NCBI GenBank assembly: GCA_030568195.1 | Contig: JAJLTO010000009.1 | Span: 556,542 to 620,541, forward strand | Source of the DNA: Dipodascopsis uninucleata var. uninucleata | Taxonomy: Eukaryota > Ascomycota > Lipomycetes > Lipomycetales > Lipomycetaceae | Reading direction: 5' to 3' | Length of the DNA: 64,000 nt | Part shown: in pieces, positions 54,665-63,886 of the stretch | How the letters are laid out: each line of letters begins with the position of its first letter | How positions within the stretch are numbered: position 1 is the stretch's first letter | Program-made: the position numbers and the translations under genes | The notes under the pieces: model-generated | Told to the model about the DNA's origin: nothing | Seen by the model: the letters and a program-made list of their open reading frames with translations, nothing else | The model's database searches: none

Positions 54665-56803
54665 ATGGTCAAGAAATCAACGAAAAAGTTTCAAAAGAAT
54701 AATCTCAAGCGAGTTATAGAACAAAGGAAGCAGGTACAGAACTATAAAAAGAAGATTCTGAAAACTAAAAGAGCAAAGGTAAATCATGGAGATGATGAAC
54801 TGGAAAAATCCGCATCAACTGCAAAGCTTGACGCTCCTCTTGGAGATATGGTAGCAAGCGAATTGTTCAATAATAATGATGCTATTGACGATTCTCTTTT
54901 TTCTAAAGGAGTAAAGTCTGGAAAATTGTTGAAGTCTTCTGACCATAGAGGTAAAGACTCTAACACTATTGACCGTGCAGAGTCTGAAGATGGTCTAGGT
55001 AATGGCGAAGAACCTGGATTTATGAGATACTTGGGTGACGATGACAAACATTTTTTGGAATCAGACGATAGCGCTGATGAAGATAACGATACGGATGTTG
55101 AGTTGGAAGATCAAGAACAAGATCTGCACCTATTAGAAGGGGAAGAAAGAAACAAATTCCAAAGGACTGATGGACTTCATGTTACAAAACATGACCTTGC
55201 CAAATGGCGAAAGGCCTTGAAAGATGAAAATTCCAGAAAGGCACTAAAAGAGCTCTCTATAGCTTTTAAAGCAGCTGCGAATGTTGGTAAAGACGAGAGC
55301 GAGAGAGTCAAATTAAAATATCAAATAACAGATCCAGATGTGTATAATGAAATTATTCTGCTTACATTGACTGAGGCTCCATCTGTTTTAAATCATTATA
55401 TTCCCATCATTACCTCGTCTACTGGTAAAGAAACTATCTCAACATCGAACAAATCATTTCAACAGCTTCTACCAGTTTTGAAGACGATATCTTCCAACTT
55501 AGTTAAATTTTTGAGTGAGATCATAGACACAAAGATGATAGATACAATATTGACCGCGTCTCTAAAACTTTTGCCGTATTTTACTAGCTTCCGAAAATTC
55601 GTGAAGGAATATATCAGGACTGTTGTTAGAATTTGGGGTACATCTACGGAAGAACATACTCGATTGACGGCCTGGGTAGTTATTCGCTCCATTGCTGAAT
55701 TTGGTGATAAAGGCATGCTAGAGCTCTGTATCAAGACTTCGTATAGCGTTATGGTCAAGAGCTCGGGTCATACTTCAGTCCACACTATGCCCACTATTAA
55801 TTTTTTAAAGAATACGTCTGCTAGCCTCTATTCTCTTGACGATGACGTTGCTTATCAAACTGCATTCGATTATATCAGACAGCTTGCCGTTCACCTTCGC
55901 AATAGCGTTGTTCACAAAACTAACGATTCTTACAAGAACGTCTATAACTGGCAATTCATTCACTCCTTGGATTTTTGGAGACGTGCTATCTCTCTGCACA
56001 TACAAAAGTCTAGCGCCAGCGGAAGTGAATCAGCTCTGAAGCCATTAGTGTATCCTTTAGTTCAGCTCACTTTGGGAACAATACGCTTAATTCCAGCAGT
56101 TCAGTATTTTCCTTTACGTTTTACTCTTTTCAGATCCCTTATTAGTTTATCAAATGATGCTGATATTTATATTCCTTTGTTGCCTATCATTACTGAAATG
56201 TTAACATCAACAGCGGTAACCCGATTTGGCAAGCCATCGACGTTGCGCCAGTTTGATTTTGAGCACAATATTCGAGCTAATTCAGCCTATCTTGGAACTC
56301 GAATTTACCAAAATGGAGTTTGTGAGCAGATTGTCGATTGTATTCTTGAGTTCTACGGCCTTTATGCAAAGCATATATCATTTCCAGAGCTAGCTATTCC
56401 ATGCATTATTACTCTTAGAAGATATGCTCGCCGTAAAGATCAGCTATCGAATACAACTAAGGGAAAGTCGAATGTCAAAGGCTCGAAGTTCGAAAATACT
56501 AAGTTTTATAGAAGGCTTCTTGAGGTGGCAGAGAGACTTGAAATCAATTCTAAATTCATTCAAGAAAAGAGAAAGAATTTAGACTTCGGTCCTGACAATT
56601 ATCGCATGGTAGCTCACTTCTTGACTGATCATAAGTGGGAAAATACTCCCCTTGGACAATATCTTTCGATACAACGTGAGATCAGAGAGGAGAAGCTGAG
56701 AGTACTACGGGAAAGCTTGAAGGAAAATAATAATGATAGTGCTAGCGATAAGGACGATCCAGATGATGTTTTAGATGAAGAGATCGGTAGTGATGATAAC
56801 TAG
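54665..56803 (+). CDS. NOC2: Nucleolar complex protein Noc2 (60S biogenesis)
   Basis: This intronless gene encodes 712 residues from the first ATG. Noc2 forms complexes with Noc1 and then Noc3 that escort pre-60S particles from nucleolus to nucleoplasm. A very basic N-terminus (MVKKSTKKFQKNNLKRVIEQ) is followed by an acidic stretch near residues 130-180. The Noc2 domain is marked by NVYNWQFIHSLDFW, PLVQLTLGTIRLIPAVQYFP and LRFTLFRSLISLS, then ARRKD and a highly charged C-terminus. The family's order and length are preserved. Its RRPE box supports co-regulation with ribosome-biogenesis genes. Confidence 0.94.
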   Translation: MVKKSTKKFQKNNLKRVIEQRKQVQNYKKKILKTKRAKVNHGDDELEKSASTAKLDAPLGDMVASELFNNNDAIDDSLFSKGVKSGKLLKSSDHRGKDSNTIDRAESEDGLGNGEEPGFMRYLGDDDKHFLESDDSADEDNDTDVELEDQEQDLHLLEGEERNKFQRTDGLHVTKHDLAKWRKALKDENSRKALKELSIAFKAAANVGKDESERVKLKYQITDPDVYNEIILLTLTEAPSVLNHYIPIITSSTGKETISTSNKSFQQLLPVLKTISSNLVKFLSEIIDTKMIDTILTASLKLLPYFTSFRKFVKEYIRTVVRIWGTSTEEHTRLTAWVVIRSIAEFGDKGMLELCIKTSYSVMVKSSGHTSVHTMPTINFLKNTSASLYSLDDDVAYQTAFDYIRQLAVHLRNSVVHKTNDSYKNVYNWQFIHSLDFWRRAISLHIQKSSASGSESALKPLVYPLVQLTLGTIRLIPAVQYFPLRFTLFRSLISLSNDADIYIPLLPIITEMLTSTAVTRFGKPSTLRQFDFEHNIRANSAYLGTRIYQNGVCEQIVDCILEFYGLYAKHISFPELAIPCIITLRRYARRKDQLSNTTKGKSNVKGSKFENTKFYRRLLEVAERLEINSKFIQEKRKNLDFGPDNYRMVAHFLTDHKWENTPLGQYLSIQREIREEKLRVLRESLKENNNDSASDKDDPDDVLDEEIGSDDN

Positions 56804-56898
56804 GTGTATAAAAAAAACTTAAGTGTTATTGCATATCTTTCTTCTAGCTAGAAATGTATCTATTATATATCCCATGATCGCTAAATACATGCGCAGCA

Positions 56899-57918
56899 TT
56901 ATTCTAAAATTTTGTAAAATGCTTTATATGCATGATCAATATCAAATAATAATTGACGCGCCTCGTCATCTGTAATTTCATCGGTTGCCTTCATAGAGTT
57001 TAATTTTATCAACCTCAAAATAATAATGTTAATATTCAAATCAAATGTTCGCAACAATAATAGACAACCATACCATTCGACAATTTTGGCTCGACCTTCG
57101 AAATTTTTCGTTGTAACAGCATTGAGGCTTGTCATCAATTCACCGAGCAGTGGATGTAATTGATCTTTTGCTTTGTAGTTCAACTTTAGAGCATCCATAA
57201 AGGTTATAAAGTTCTATAATTGTCAGTTTAACAAAGATAATTAAGCTATAATATCATATTATACCAGAGATACATACCCCAGTAGCATCAGCAGCTGCCC
57301 TCGCAGAGGCTACAGTACTGGGAGATACGCTACTAGATGTTTGAGCAGATATGAACGAATCCTGTTGTTTAACGGGATGTTCAACGGTCGCTGGAATTCC
57401 GACTCTGAGCCTTGATATAGCTGACTGATATTCAATCTGATACATCTATTGTTAGTGACTGTCGGTCGGTCGTACAATGATACGAACTTTCCATGTTGAA
57501 TTGAATTAAAAAAGGCTTACTCCATAATGTGATCGAAAAGATTCTAAATCGACAAATTCATTGGCAACCTCTTGATTCCTTAAAATAGTATTGTATTGAG
57601 CGAGCAATCTACTACATATTGGCGTATATCTAATAGAAGTTTAAGTAAGAAATCGCCAGTGTAACTCTTCTGCATCCAATATTAAAGCTTTAGCACTCAC
57701 TCTTGATGTGAAATAGTGTCCTTCACGTAAGCTCTCTCCAAAAAGTCAAGCGTAACTATTATAGCATATATTTCCGCTAAGGACTCGTATAGATCTCGCT
57801 GTGCGGATGTTTTGTACAATCGTACCTCTTCGTCCAGTGGTATCTTCGATCGTAAAGACAGTGCCGATAAAGCAGACGATGAATATGCTACCGGAGCATA
57901 AGGCTGACTCAAAGACAT
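56899..57918 (-). CDS. VPS28: ESCRT-I subunit Vps28
   Basis: Five exons (57918-57701, 57629-57521, 57445-57278, 57213-57074, 57013-56899) give 249 residues. Vps28 bridges ESCRT-I to ESCRT-II in sorting ubiquitinated cargo into multivesicular bodies. The N-terminal domain has DEEVRLYKTSAQRDLYESLA and ERAYVKDTI, continuing in exon 2 with YTPICSRLLAQYN. Exon 3 has SRLRVGIPATVEH. Exons 4 and 5 form the C-terminal four-helix domain (NFITFMDALKLNYKAKDQL, then KIVEWLIKLNSMKATDEITD and RQLLFDIDHAYKAFYKIL). Introns are 71, 75, 64 and 60 nt. The last ends in TTTTGAG rather than CAG/TAG, and intron 2 has CACTAAC only a few bases from its 3' end. Length is as in yeast (242). Confidence 0.93.
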
Positions 57919-58453
57919 GACTATAAAATAGATATTAATTCAGTTTGTTAACTACTCTTCCTGGTCCTAGTAAATTAGCTGATCTACCAAGAGTAAGGAT
58001 TTCCGATGTTCCTGGTAACGCTAAGTTAATTGTTTGATAGTTTTGAAGTGCCTACAACTACGACTTACAGAATAGTGTTTCAATGAATATTCCATAAACG
58101 TCATTAATTATGTGGCCTTAAACTATAAACATTAAGGAGCCCGAGCGATTATTCCATAAGTGCTGGACTGACAAGTGGTCTTCAACCACCTACATCTTTC
58201 TGCAAGGTGTAGTTTTTATTACTGTAACTATTCCAAGACTTTTTCGTAAGCGATCTGTCTACTCTGTTGCTCTTAGAATGACTGTTTGTTGCCGGCATTT
58301 ACAGATTCTAGAAATTTAGCTTAAGCTGAATAGCATATCTACTAGAGTATCTGTATATGCTGAATTGTGCATTTATCATCCGGGTTTCCGCTCTATTTAT
58401 TTTTATTATTTGTTCATCTGTTTACTCAAGTTTTTTTGGGCCTCAGAGCCGCT
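57919..58453. other. Divergent promoter region VPS28/GWT1
   Basis: This 535-bp region shows no ORF or RNA gene that I can support. Confidence 0.5.
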
Positions 58454-60418
58454 ATGTCGGCACCAGCAGCATCATTTGAGATCAATAATGATCGATCCGT
58501 TTTCAAGCATCTTAAAGAAGAGTTTGTATCCGAACTAACGGGTGGATCTATTCAAGAAATCAATATTATAACGTTGGTTGCACTGGTAAGCAGTTTTTTT
58601 GCTAACGTTTTATTTGTCTGCATTTGATCAGTTTGATGGTTCATGTGGACTGGTAGAAAAATGTATTCTGCATGAAACGTGATTGTCACTCGCGAAACAA
58701 TCAAGTGATGAAACGCTCACCTTTTGCCTTCAGGTTATTCTGGCAGGGGATTTATTAGTTAGCGGATATTAGTATCAGCTTCCTTTACCAAGGATTGGTT
58801 TTGTGGTATCCAAGCTAACATATATATTTAGTCTGCTTATGCAGTATGGTGTGCGATTCAAACTCGATTTTCTCTCTTTGGTAGGAGAGATACTGGAATC
58901 CCACAATTTTTATCGCAATCAATCGAGTTCATAATTAACTGGCTTACTATGCTACTCTCAATTACTATATATGCATCTCATCCTCTGGCGTTAAATCTTC
59001 TTCTTATTCTCCCGGCTACTATTATATATATGTGCGTGCCTCCAATATCAAATACTAAGCAACGTGCTGCTAAAGCTCTATTACGGCGACGAGATAGAAA
59101 AGTTAGAAATCAGTCATTTCCTGATGGCAATGGTTCTGTATCACAAAATCCCTTAAACTCAAGTATATGCGGGACCCCTGTACATATAGATAGTCGTGAT
59201 TCTAGAAGTTCAGGTAGAAATCATGATTCATCACAAGCATCTACGGTTTATCAAACTGGCGTCACGGATGGCACACTATCTGCGAATATATCTGAATCTC
59301 ACCCTATAGAGGGATTTTTACCTAGAAAATCCTTTCTTTCTAATTATCGCGCTGGTATGATGATTTTAACATGTATTGCAATATTAGCAGTAGACTTCAG
59401 GATTTTTCCTCGAAGGTTTGCTAAAGTCGAAACGTGGGGAACATCTTTGATGGATCTTGGAGTTGGTTCTTTCGTGTTTTCTATGGGTCTGGTTTCTGCT
59501 AGGAGCCCTCTAAAAGCATATCATTATAAGAATTCTCCTCATCTTCTAAGTTCGTTGAAGTCCTCTGTCAGACAGACCGCCTCTGTATTACTCTTGGGTA
59601 TTTTGAGATTACTGCTAGTAAAAGCGGTTGATTATCATGAACATATTTCTGAATATGGCGTGCACTGGAATTTTTTCATGACTTTGGGCTTTCTTCCGCC
59701 TTTCGTTATCATAATTAATTACTGCTTCGGTCATATTTCATCAGTATTGCTCTCTATCATTGTGGGCGTGATTTATCAGATATTGTTGGACCTTACGCCG
59801 CTGACGGAATTCATTTTAAGCGCGCCTCGAACAGGTATTATATCAATGAACAAGGAAGGTATATTTTCATTCATAGGCTATTTAGCAATTTTCCTAGCGG
59901 GTCAAGCAACAGGATTTTATACTCTTCCATCTACTCCAGTAGCTATTCCATTCATATCAAAATTAGAATCTAAAGTGGAATCTAATTCGGTCAGTACATC
60001 TAAAAGATCTATGATCACATTTCTTACAGCAAATGGACTAGGACATGCTTTGATGTTTCAGATTTGTACGCGAATGTTAAAAATGAGAGTTTCTCGTCGA
60101 CTAGCCAACTTGCCATACGTCTTATGGGTTTCCTCATATAATAACATGTATATATTAATGTTTCTCTTAGTAGAGATGTGTTTTTTTTCTACGGTCGAAT
60201 CATATGAAGATGCAGTTCCATGGGGCATTGAAGCTGTCAATATCAATGGGCTAGCTATTTTCTTATTTGCTAATATTCTCACTGGTGCTGTTAATCTTAG
60301 TGTGAATACTCTAGAAATGAATAGTGTCTCATCTGTCGTTATTTTAGCTTTCTACTGTGCTATACTAGCTTCTGCAGCTGGCGCAATGAAAAAGCTTGGG
60401 TTGCGTGCGAGAATATAA
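58454..60418 (+). CDS. GWT1: GPI inositol acyltransferase Gwt1 (PIG-W)
   Basis: Two exons (58454-58585, 58832-60418) give 572 residues. Gwt1 attaches an acyl chain to the inositol of glucosaminyl-PI in the ER, an early GPI-anchor step. Exon 1 has KEEFVSELTGGSIQEINIIT, the family's N-terminal signature with the conserved GGS. The 246-nt intron ends with GCTAAC and TTTAG. Exon 2 continues with the multi-span part (WLTMLLSITIYASHPLALNL, NYRAGMMILTCIAILAVDF, RRFAKVETWGTSLMDLGVGS). The RRFAKVETWGTSLMDLGVGS motif is diagnostic. A Ser-rich cytosolic loop near residues 100-150 makes it longer than yeast Gwt1 (490). Confidence 0.94.
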
Positions 60419-60618
60419 TCATAATTTCAAACTTATAATTAGGCATTATTTATCCATTACTCACATTTTTGATTTTCTGTACGAAAATTTAGTCATTTTT
60501 AATCGTTATATTGTTGGTGTACTTTATCGTTCTTTATTCAGAGTTTTAATCTTGAGTATAAACATCTTTAGCACATATTGATCTTCCAAGGCATATCTAT
60601 ACTTGACACTTGCACATT
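60419..60618. other. Convergent intergenic region GWT1/WDR89-like
   Basis: These 200 bp carry the 3' flanks of two convergent genes. Nothing further was seen. Confidence 0.5.
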
Positions 60619-61936
60619 TTAATAAGGCTTAAATCTGAGATCCTTTTTCCTTTTTCCTTTGCCTATAGTGTGGACTTGGCTCCAATGACCAGAATCTTGT
60701 AGCTCTCCATCATTTTCAGGTTTCCATATTTTGATATTACCATCTTCACCACCTGAATATACTACCTTACGCTGGAAAATGTCAGTAATCAACGATATGA
60801 ATCCGTGCGGCATATCATCTCACCTTTTTATCTGGAAGGACGCATCTTACAACTTCTTCCCCATGGGCTCCAGTGAGTTCTATCCGTTCTTTTGAATACA
60901 CGGTGTTATGTCTCACAGGCAATAAAGCAAGATGACCAATGGAGTTGTTGCCTACTACTATATAGTCATCTGTAATGTCAACAACATATTCACAGTCCCA
61001 AATACTTCTGACATCATTAAATCTGATCGTCTGATCCTCATGACTCTCTTCTGTATCTTCCTCTTCTTTGTTTGTATACTTGTAAATTGAAAAAGTCTCC
61101 ATATGCGATAATGCATAAATCTGTTCTCCCCAAAATCCAGTTTTATGAATTGATGCGTTATGATTGATGATTTGCATCACTGCATCATCTTCATCACTAA
61201 TCGAAGAATCATATCTAATAACCAATCCATCTGTAGATCCTGATAACAGAGTATGTTTATCGGTAGGATGATATGCAACACAAGTGACGTCGTCGTTATG
61301 GGAATCTATATACTTTTGCATATACGATTTTGTATTCCTCATGTCCCTAATAAACTGATTAGCGCTAATTCTATGCATCTGACACTGGCTAGTATTACCA
61401 AATAAAAACTCCAGCATCCTGACCCTCCAGTTCACTTCCAGCAGCAATATGGTCTGAAAGGGAAGAATAGTCCATTGAAATCAGAGGTGAAGTCAGACCT
61501 ATCACATAAGTTAGATATAGTCTTTCAGGTCATTATCAAGTTCTGCTTATGTTAGAATGCTAATTTTTTAGTAGCTTTTCACTTTTCTTCTCTCCATGTT
61601 TCTTTCGGCGATCTTACTGTAAATTAACCAACCTGTTGAAAATTTTGCAGCTGCTGCTCTATTACTTCTGATATCCCATACTTTCACCAATCCATCCCCA
61701 CCACATGTCAATATGCAATTGGCATCAATCACACAGATGCCACCGATACTGTGCTCATGAATTCTCGGAATACTGTTTATTTCGTTTAGAGACGATGTAC
61801 TGTCAAAAACCTTTATCGATCTATCAGATATCGTTGCAACGATTTTTGAGCTGCCCATATGATCTAGGCTATAAACGTAGTCAGGTGAATATGAAATTTC
61901 ATTATATATCTTCATGTTAGCTAGTTTTGATAACAT
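60619..61936 (-). CDS. WD40-repeat protein, WDR89-like
   Basis: Four exons (61936-61633, 61498-61399, 61346-60824, 60771-60619) give 359 residues, with introns of 134, 52 and 52 nt. The protein is a single WD40 propeller. Repeats are marked by LTCGGDGLVKVWDIRS, DHIAAGSELEGQDAGVFIWD, HNDDVTCVAYHPTDKHTLLS, SGSTDGLVIRYD and VVYSGGEDGNIKIWKPE. This order and the SELEGQDA and HNDDVT segments match the WDR89 family, which lacks a clear molecular function. The last 15 residues are basic (GKGKRKKDLRFKPY). Exon phases close exactly, and branch points TCTAAC and TACTGAC are visible. Confidence 0.8.
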
Positions 61937-62684
61937 CGCTTTGCATTTTTGTATAGTTTCTATAAATCTTATACACTAAAAATTTTTGTTCTTCTGATAT
62001 TATTATCTATTGCACAGATTCTACTTATTACCTACTAAGAGATTGTGAGAGGGAGGGTCGCGGTCTCCGTTAACCTTATATTTATTTAGTCTTCAAAGTG
62101 TTTACGTTTGCAACAAAATAAATCACAATAGTTGAAATTTAACTCTAGGGAATCTGTCGGACTCAATTTTCTCCTATTAGCAATAGCTTGCAAGTTTTGT
62201 CAATTATCGACGATAATATCATTCAATGGTGCTCTAAGATTATGGAATTATTGAAGATTTTTCAAGCTAGCATGATTCCTTCATTTTTACAATTGGATTG
62301 TGTAACGTCTTTCGAACTTGGCTTCGTTCCTGGCATGCCTACATTTCTTAGTATAATCTTGCCAACAATTTCTCAGACGATCGGACAGTTGGCTATTTAC
62401 CTAGTTACATATACATAAATATATATCAGCTGCAAATAGCAAGTCTATTTATATTGTTAAGAACAAAGACTTTTTATAAAATATAGGGACATTGTATAAG
62501 TGGACCTCTGTTGTCAATGGGCAAGCTACGGCGCCGGTTTATTTTATAAATAAGATTTGTCTTTACTACTTCTCCTTCAAAGAACATATATCTAGCCATT
62601 GTAACATGATGACGTTAATCAATTCTATGAGTAGGATATATGAACCTAAGTGTGAACCACTTTCGCTACTGTTGAATTAGTAAT
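61937..62684. other. Gene-poor region with two unexplained ORFs
   Basis: This stretch is upstream of the WDR89-like gene and leads into the tandem repeats. It contains two plus-strand frames. One is at about 62245-62418 (58 codons from ATG; includes the hydrophobic PTFLSIILPTISQTIGQLAI). The other is at 62492-62680 (62 codons, no early ATG; begins YKWTSVVNGQATAPVYF). They could be exons or remnants of one decayed membrane-protein gene. I recognise neither. Confidence 0.3.
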
Positions 62685-62828
62685 ATGGCAGCATTGTGCT
62701 CAGTTCTTAGCAATGACAAAAAGCTATCGTTAGATTCTTCGTTGGAAGACCTTACTCTAGTGGTTGGTGTCGTGATTTTACTACTAATTGTACTGTTTAT
62801 TAGTCGTAGATTCGGTTTATTACTCTAA
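62685..62828 (+). CDS. Small single-TM protein, repeat copy A (47 residues)
   Basis: ATG to TAA encodes 47 residues: a polar, partly acidic N-terminus (KLSLDSSLEDL) and one membrane helix (LTLVVGVVILLLIVLFIS) ending in RRFG. It is the longest copy of a tandemly repeated unit. The frame of the other copies is kept here, and the in-frame TGA found upstream of their ATG is CTT in this copy, so translation can start 13 codons earlier. The pattern L-x2-L-x3-V-G-x6-LIVL resembles the OST4 membrane helix, but the YHY motif is missing. Expression is unproven. Confidence 0.4.
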   Translation: MAALCSVLSNDKKLSLDSSLEDLTLVVGVVILLLIVLFISRRFGLLL

Positions 62829-63070
62829 CTATCTCACAGGAAGTTATCTACCTTTTATATGTAAGAAAGACTGTGTTCCTTTCGTAACTTTACACAAACA
62901 ACACCTGCCTCATATTCTATTCAACATTTGAGTTCAGTTTCATTTCTCAACAATGCTTAATTACTCTAAGCGATCTCTCTATCTCGTAGCAACTTCTGTA
63001 TCATCCTGTTGAATATCCAACTTTGAGAGTTTGTTGAATGTGGCTTATAGCAGCATTGTGCTCAGTTTGA

Positions 63071-63157
63071 ATGAATGATAAGGAGTTATCATTAGAAACT
63101 TCGTTGGGAGATATATTCTGGTGCCATGGTGCTGCTACTAATGATATTATGTATTAG
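63071..63157 (+). pseudogene. Repeat copy B of the small TM ORF, frameshifted
   Basis: Copy B starts MNDKELSLETSLGD like the others. It has lost about eight bases in the segment that in copy C reads CTTACTCTAGTGGTT, which shifts the frame before the membrane helix and ends translation after 28 codons. The downstream DNA still aligns with copies A and C. Confidence 0.6.
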
Positions 63158-63350
63158 TCGTCTATTTAGCTTCTAACTACCTCACAGGAAGTTCACTTCC
63201 TGTGTTCCTTTTGTAACTGTACGCAAACAGCACCTGCCTCATATTATATTCGACATTTGAGTTTAATTTCCTCTTCTCAGCAATGCTTAATTACCCTAAG
63301 CGATCTATCTAGCTCGTAGCAACTTTTGTATCATAGAGTTGAATGTCCAA

Positions 63351-63425
63351 CTTTGAGAGTTACTGTTGGTGTTGGAAACATAAATTTGAAAAGACAAACT
63401 TTATATTTTTTAGTAACTCTCAAAG
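63351..63425. repeat. 14-bp perfect inverted repeat flanking 47 bp
   Basis: CTTTGAGAGTTACT (63351-63364) and AGTAACTCTCAAAG (63412-63425) are exact reverse complements. The left arm is the end of repeat unit B, and the same CTTTGAGAGTT end occurs after unit A. The pair marks the border between unit B and unrelated sequence. It could be a rearrangement scar, a small hairpin or terminal repeats of a very short element. Confidence 0.6.
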
Positions 63426-63455
63426 CGAATATTAAATTATATAGAGTAGATTGGC

Positions 63456-63656
63456 TTAAGGTGAAGAGTAGGGGTATTTAACTTGGTAACATAAGGGATG
63501 TCCCTGTGCAATCTCTGTAGTGAAAAGAGTATGAGTGTGGAACCTAGATATATAAAGGAGTTGTTTTAATCTTTTGACTCCAGCGCACGGCTCGTTTTCA
63601 AAATAGGACAGAGACCGATCTTCCTCTTCGATGGCTTTAGATCTAACGGTAGGCAT
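63456..63656 (-). CDS. Unrecognised ORF between repeat units
   Basis: ATG to stop encodes 66 residues, beginning MPTVRSKAIEEEDRSLSYFE. The N-terminal 38 residues look protein-like (charged, mixed), after which the composition is less convincing. It lies in the non-repeated insert between units B and C. It may be a first exon or a chance frame. Confidence 0.2.
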   Translation of the reverse strand: MPTVRSKAIEEEDRSLSYFENEPCAGVKRLKQLLYISRFHTHTLFTTEIAQGHPLCYQVKYPYSSP

Positions 63657-63674
63657 GACGAATTTTGGGATGAG

Positions 63675-63731
63675 CTTTTACTACTAATTGTACTGTTTAT
63701 TAGTCGTATATTCAGCTACTTTCTCTAACTA
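63675..63731 (+). pseudogene. Truncated fragment of the small TM ORF (copy D)
   Basis: A stretch of about 33 bp is identical to copy A (TTTTACTACTAATTGTACTG at its start), followed by a diverged tail and TAA. Only the second half of the membrane helix remains, and unit C begins 20 bp later. It looks like the scar of unequal exchange or deletion. Confidence 0.6.
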
Positions 63732-63772
63732 CTTTTTGAACATATCTTATAGCAGCATTGTGCTCAGTTTGA

Positions 63773-63886
63773 ATGAAGGACAAGGAGTTATCATCAGATT
63801 CCTCGTTGGAAGATCTTACTCTAGTGGTTGGTGCCATGGTGTTACTACTAATGATATTATGTATTAGTCGTCTATTCTTCTTCTAA
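63773..63886 (+). CDS. Small single-TM protein, repeat copy C (37 residues)
   Basis: ATG to TAA encodes 37 residues: MKDKELSSDSSLEDL, then one membrane helix (LTLVVGAMVLLLMILCIS) and RLFFF. An in-frame TGA directly precedes the ATG. Compared with copy A, many differences in the helix are conservative (V/A, I/M, F/C), which suggests that selection on the hydrophobic segment is possible. The acidic core SLEDLTLVVG is unchanged. Confidence 0.4.
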   Translation: MKDKELSSDSSLEDLTLVVGAMVLLLMILCISRLFFF

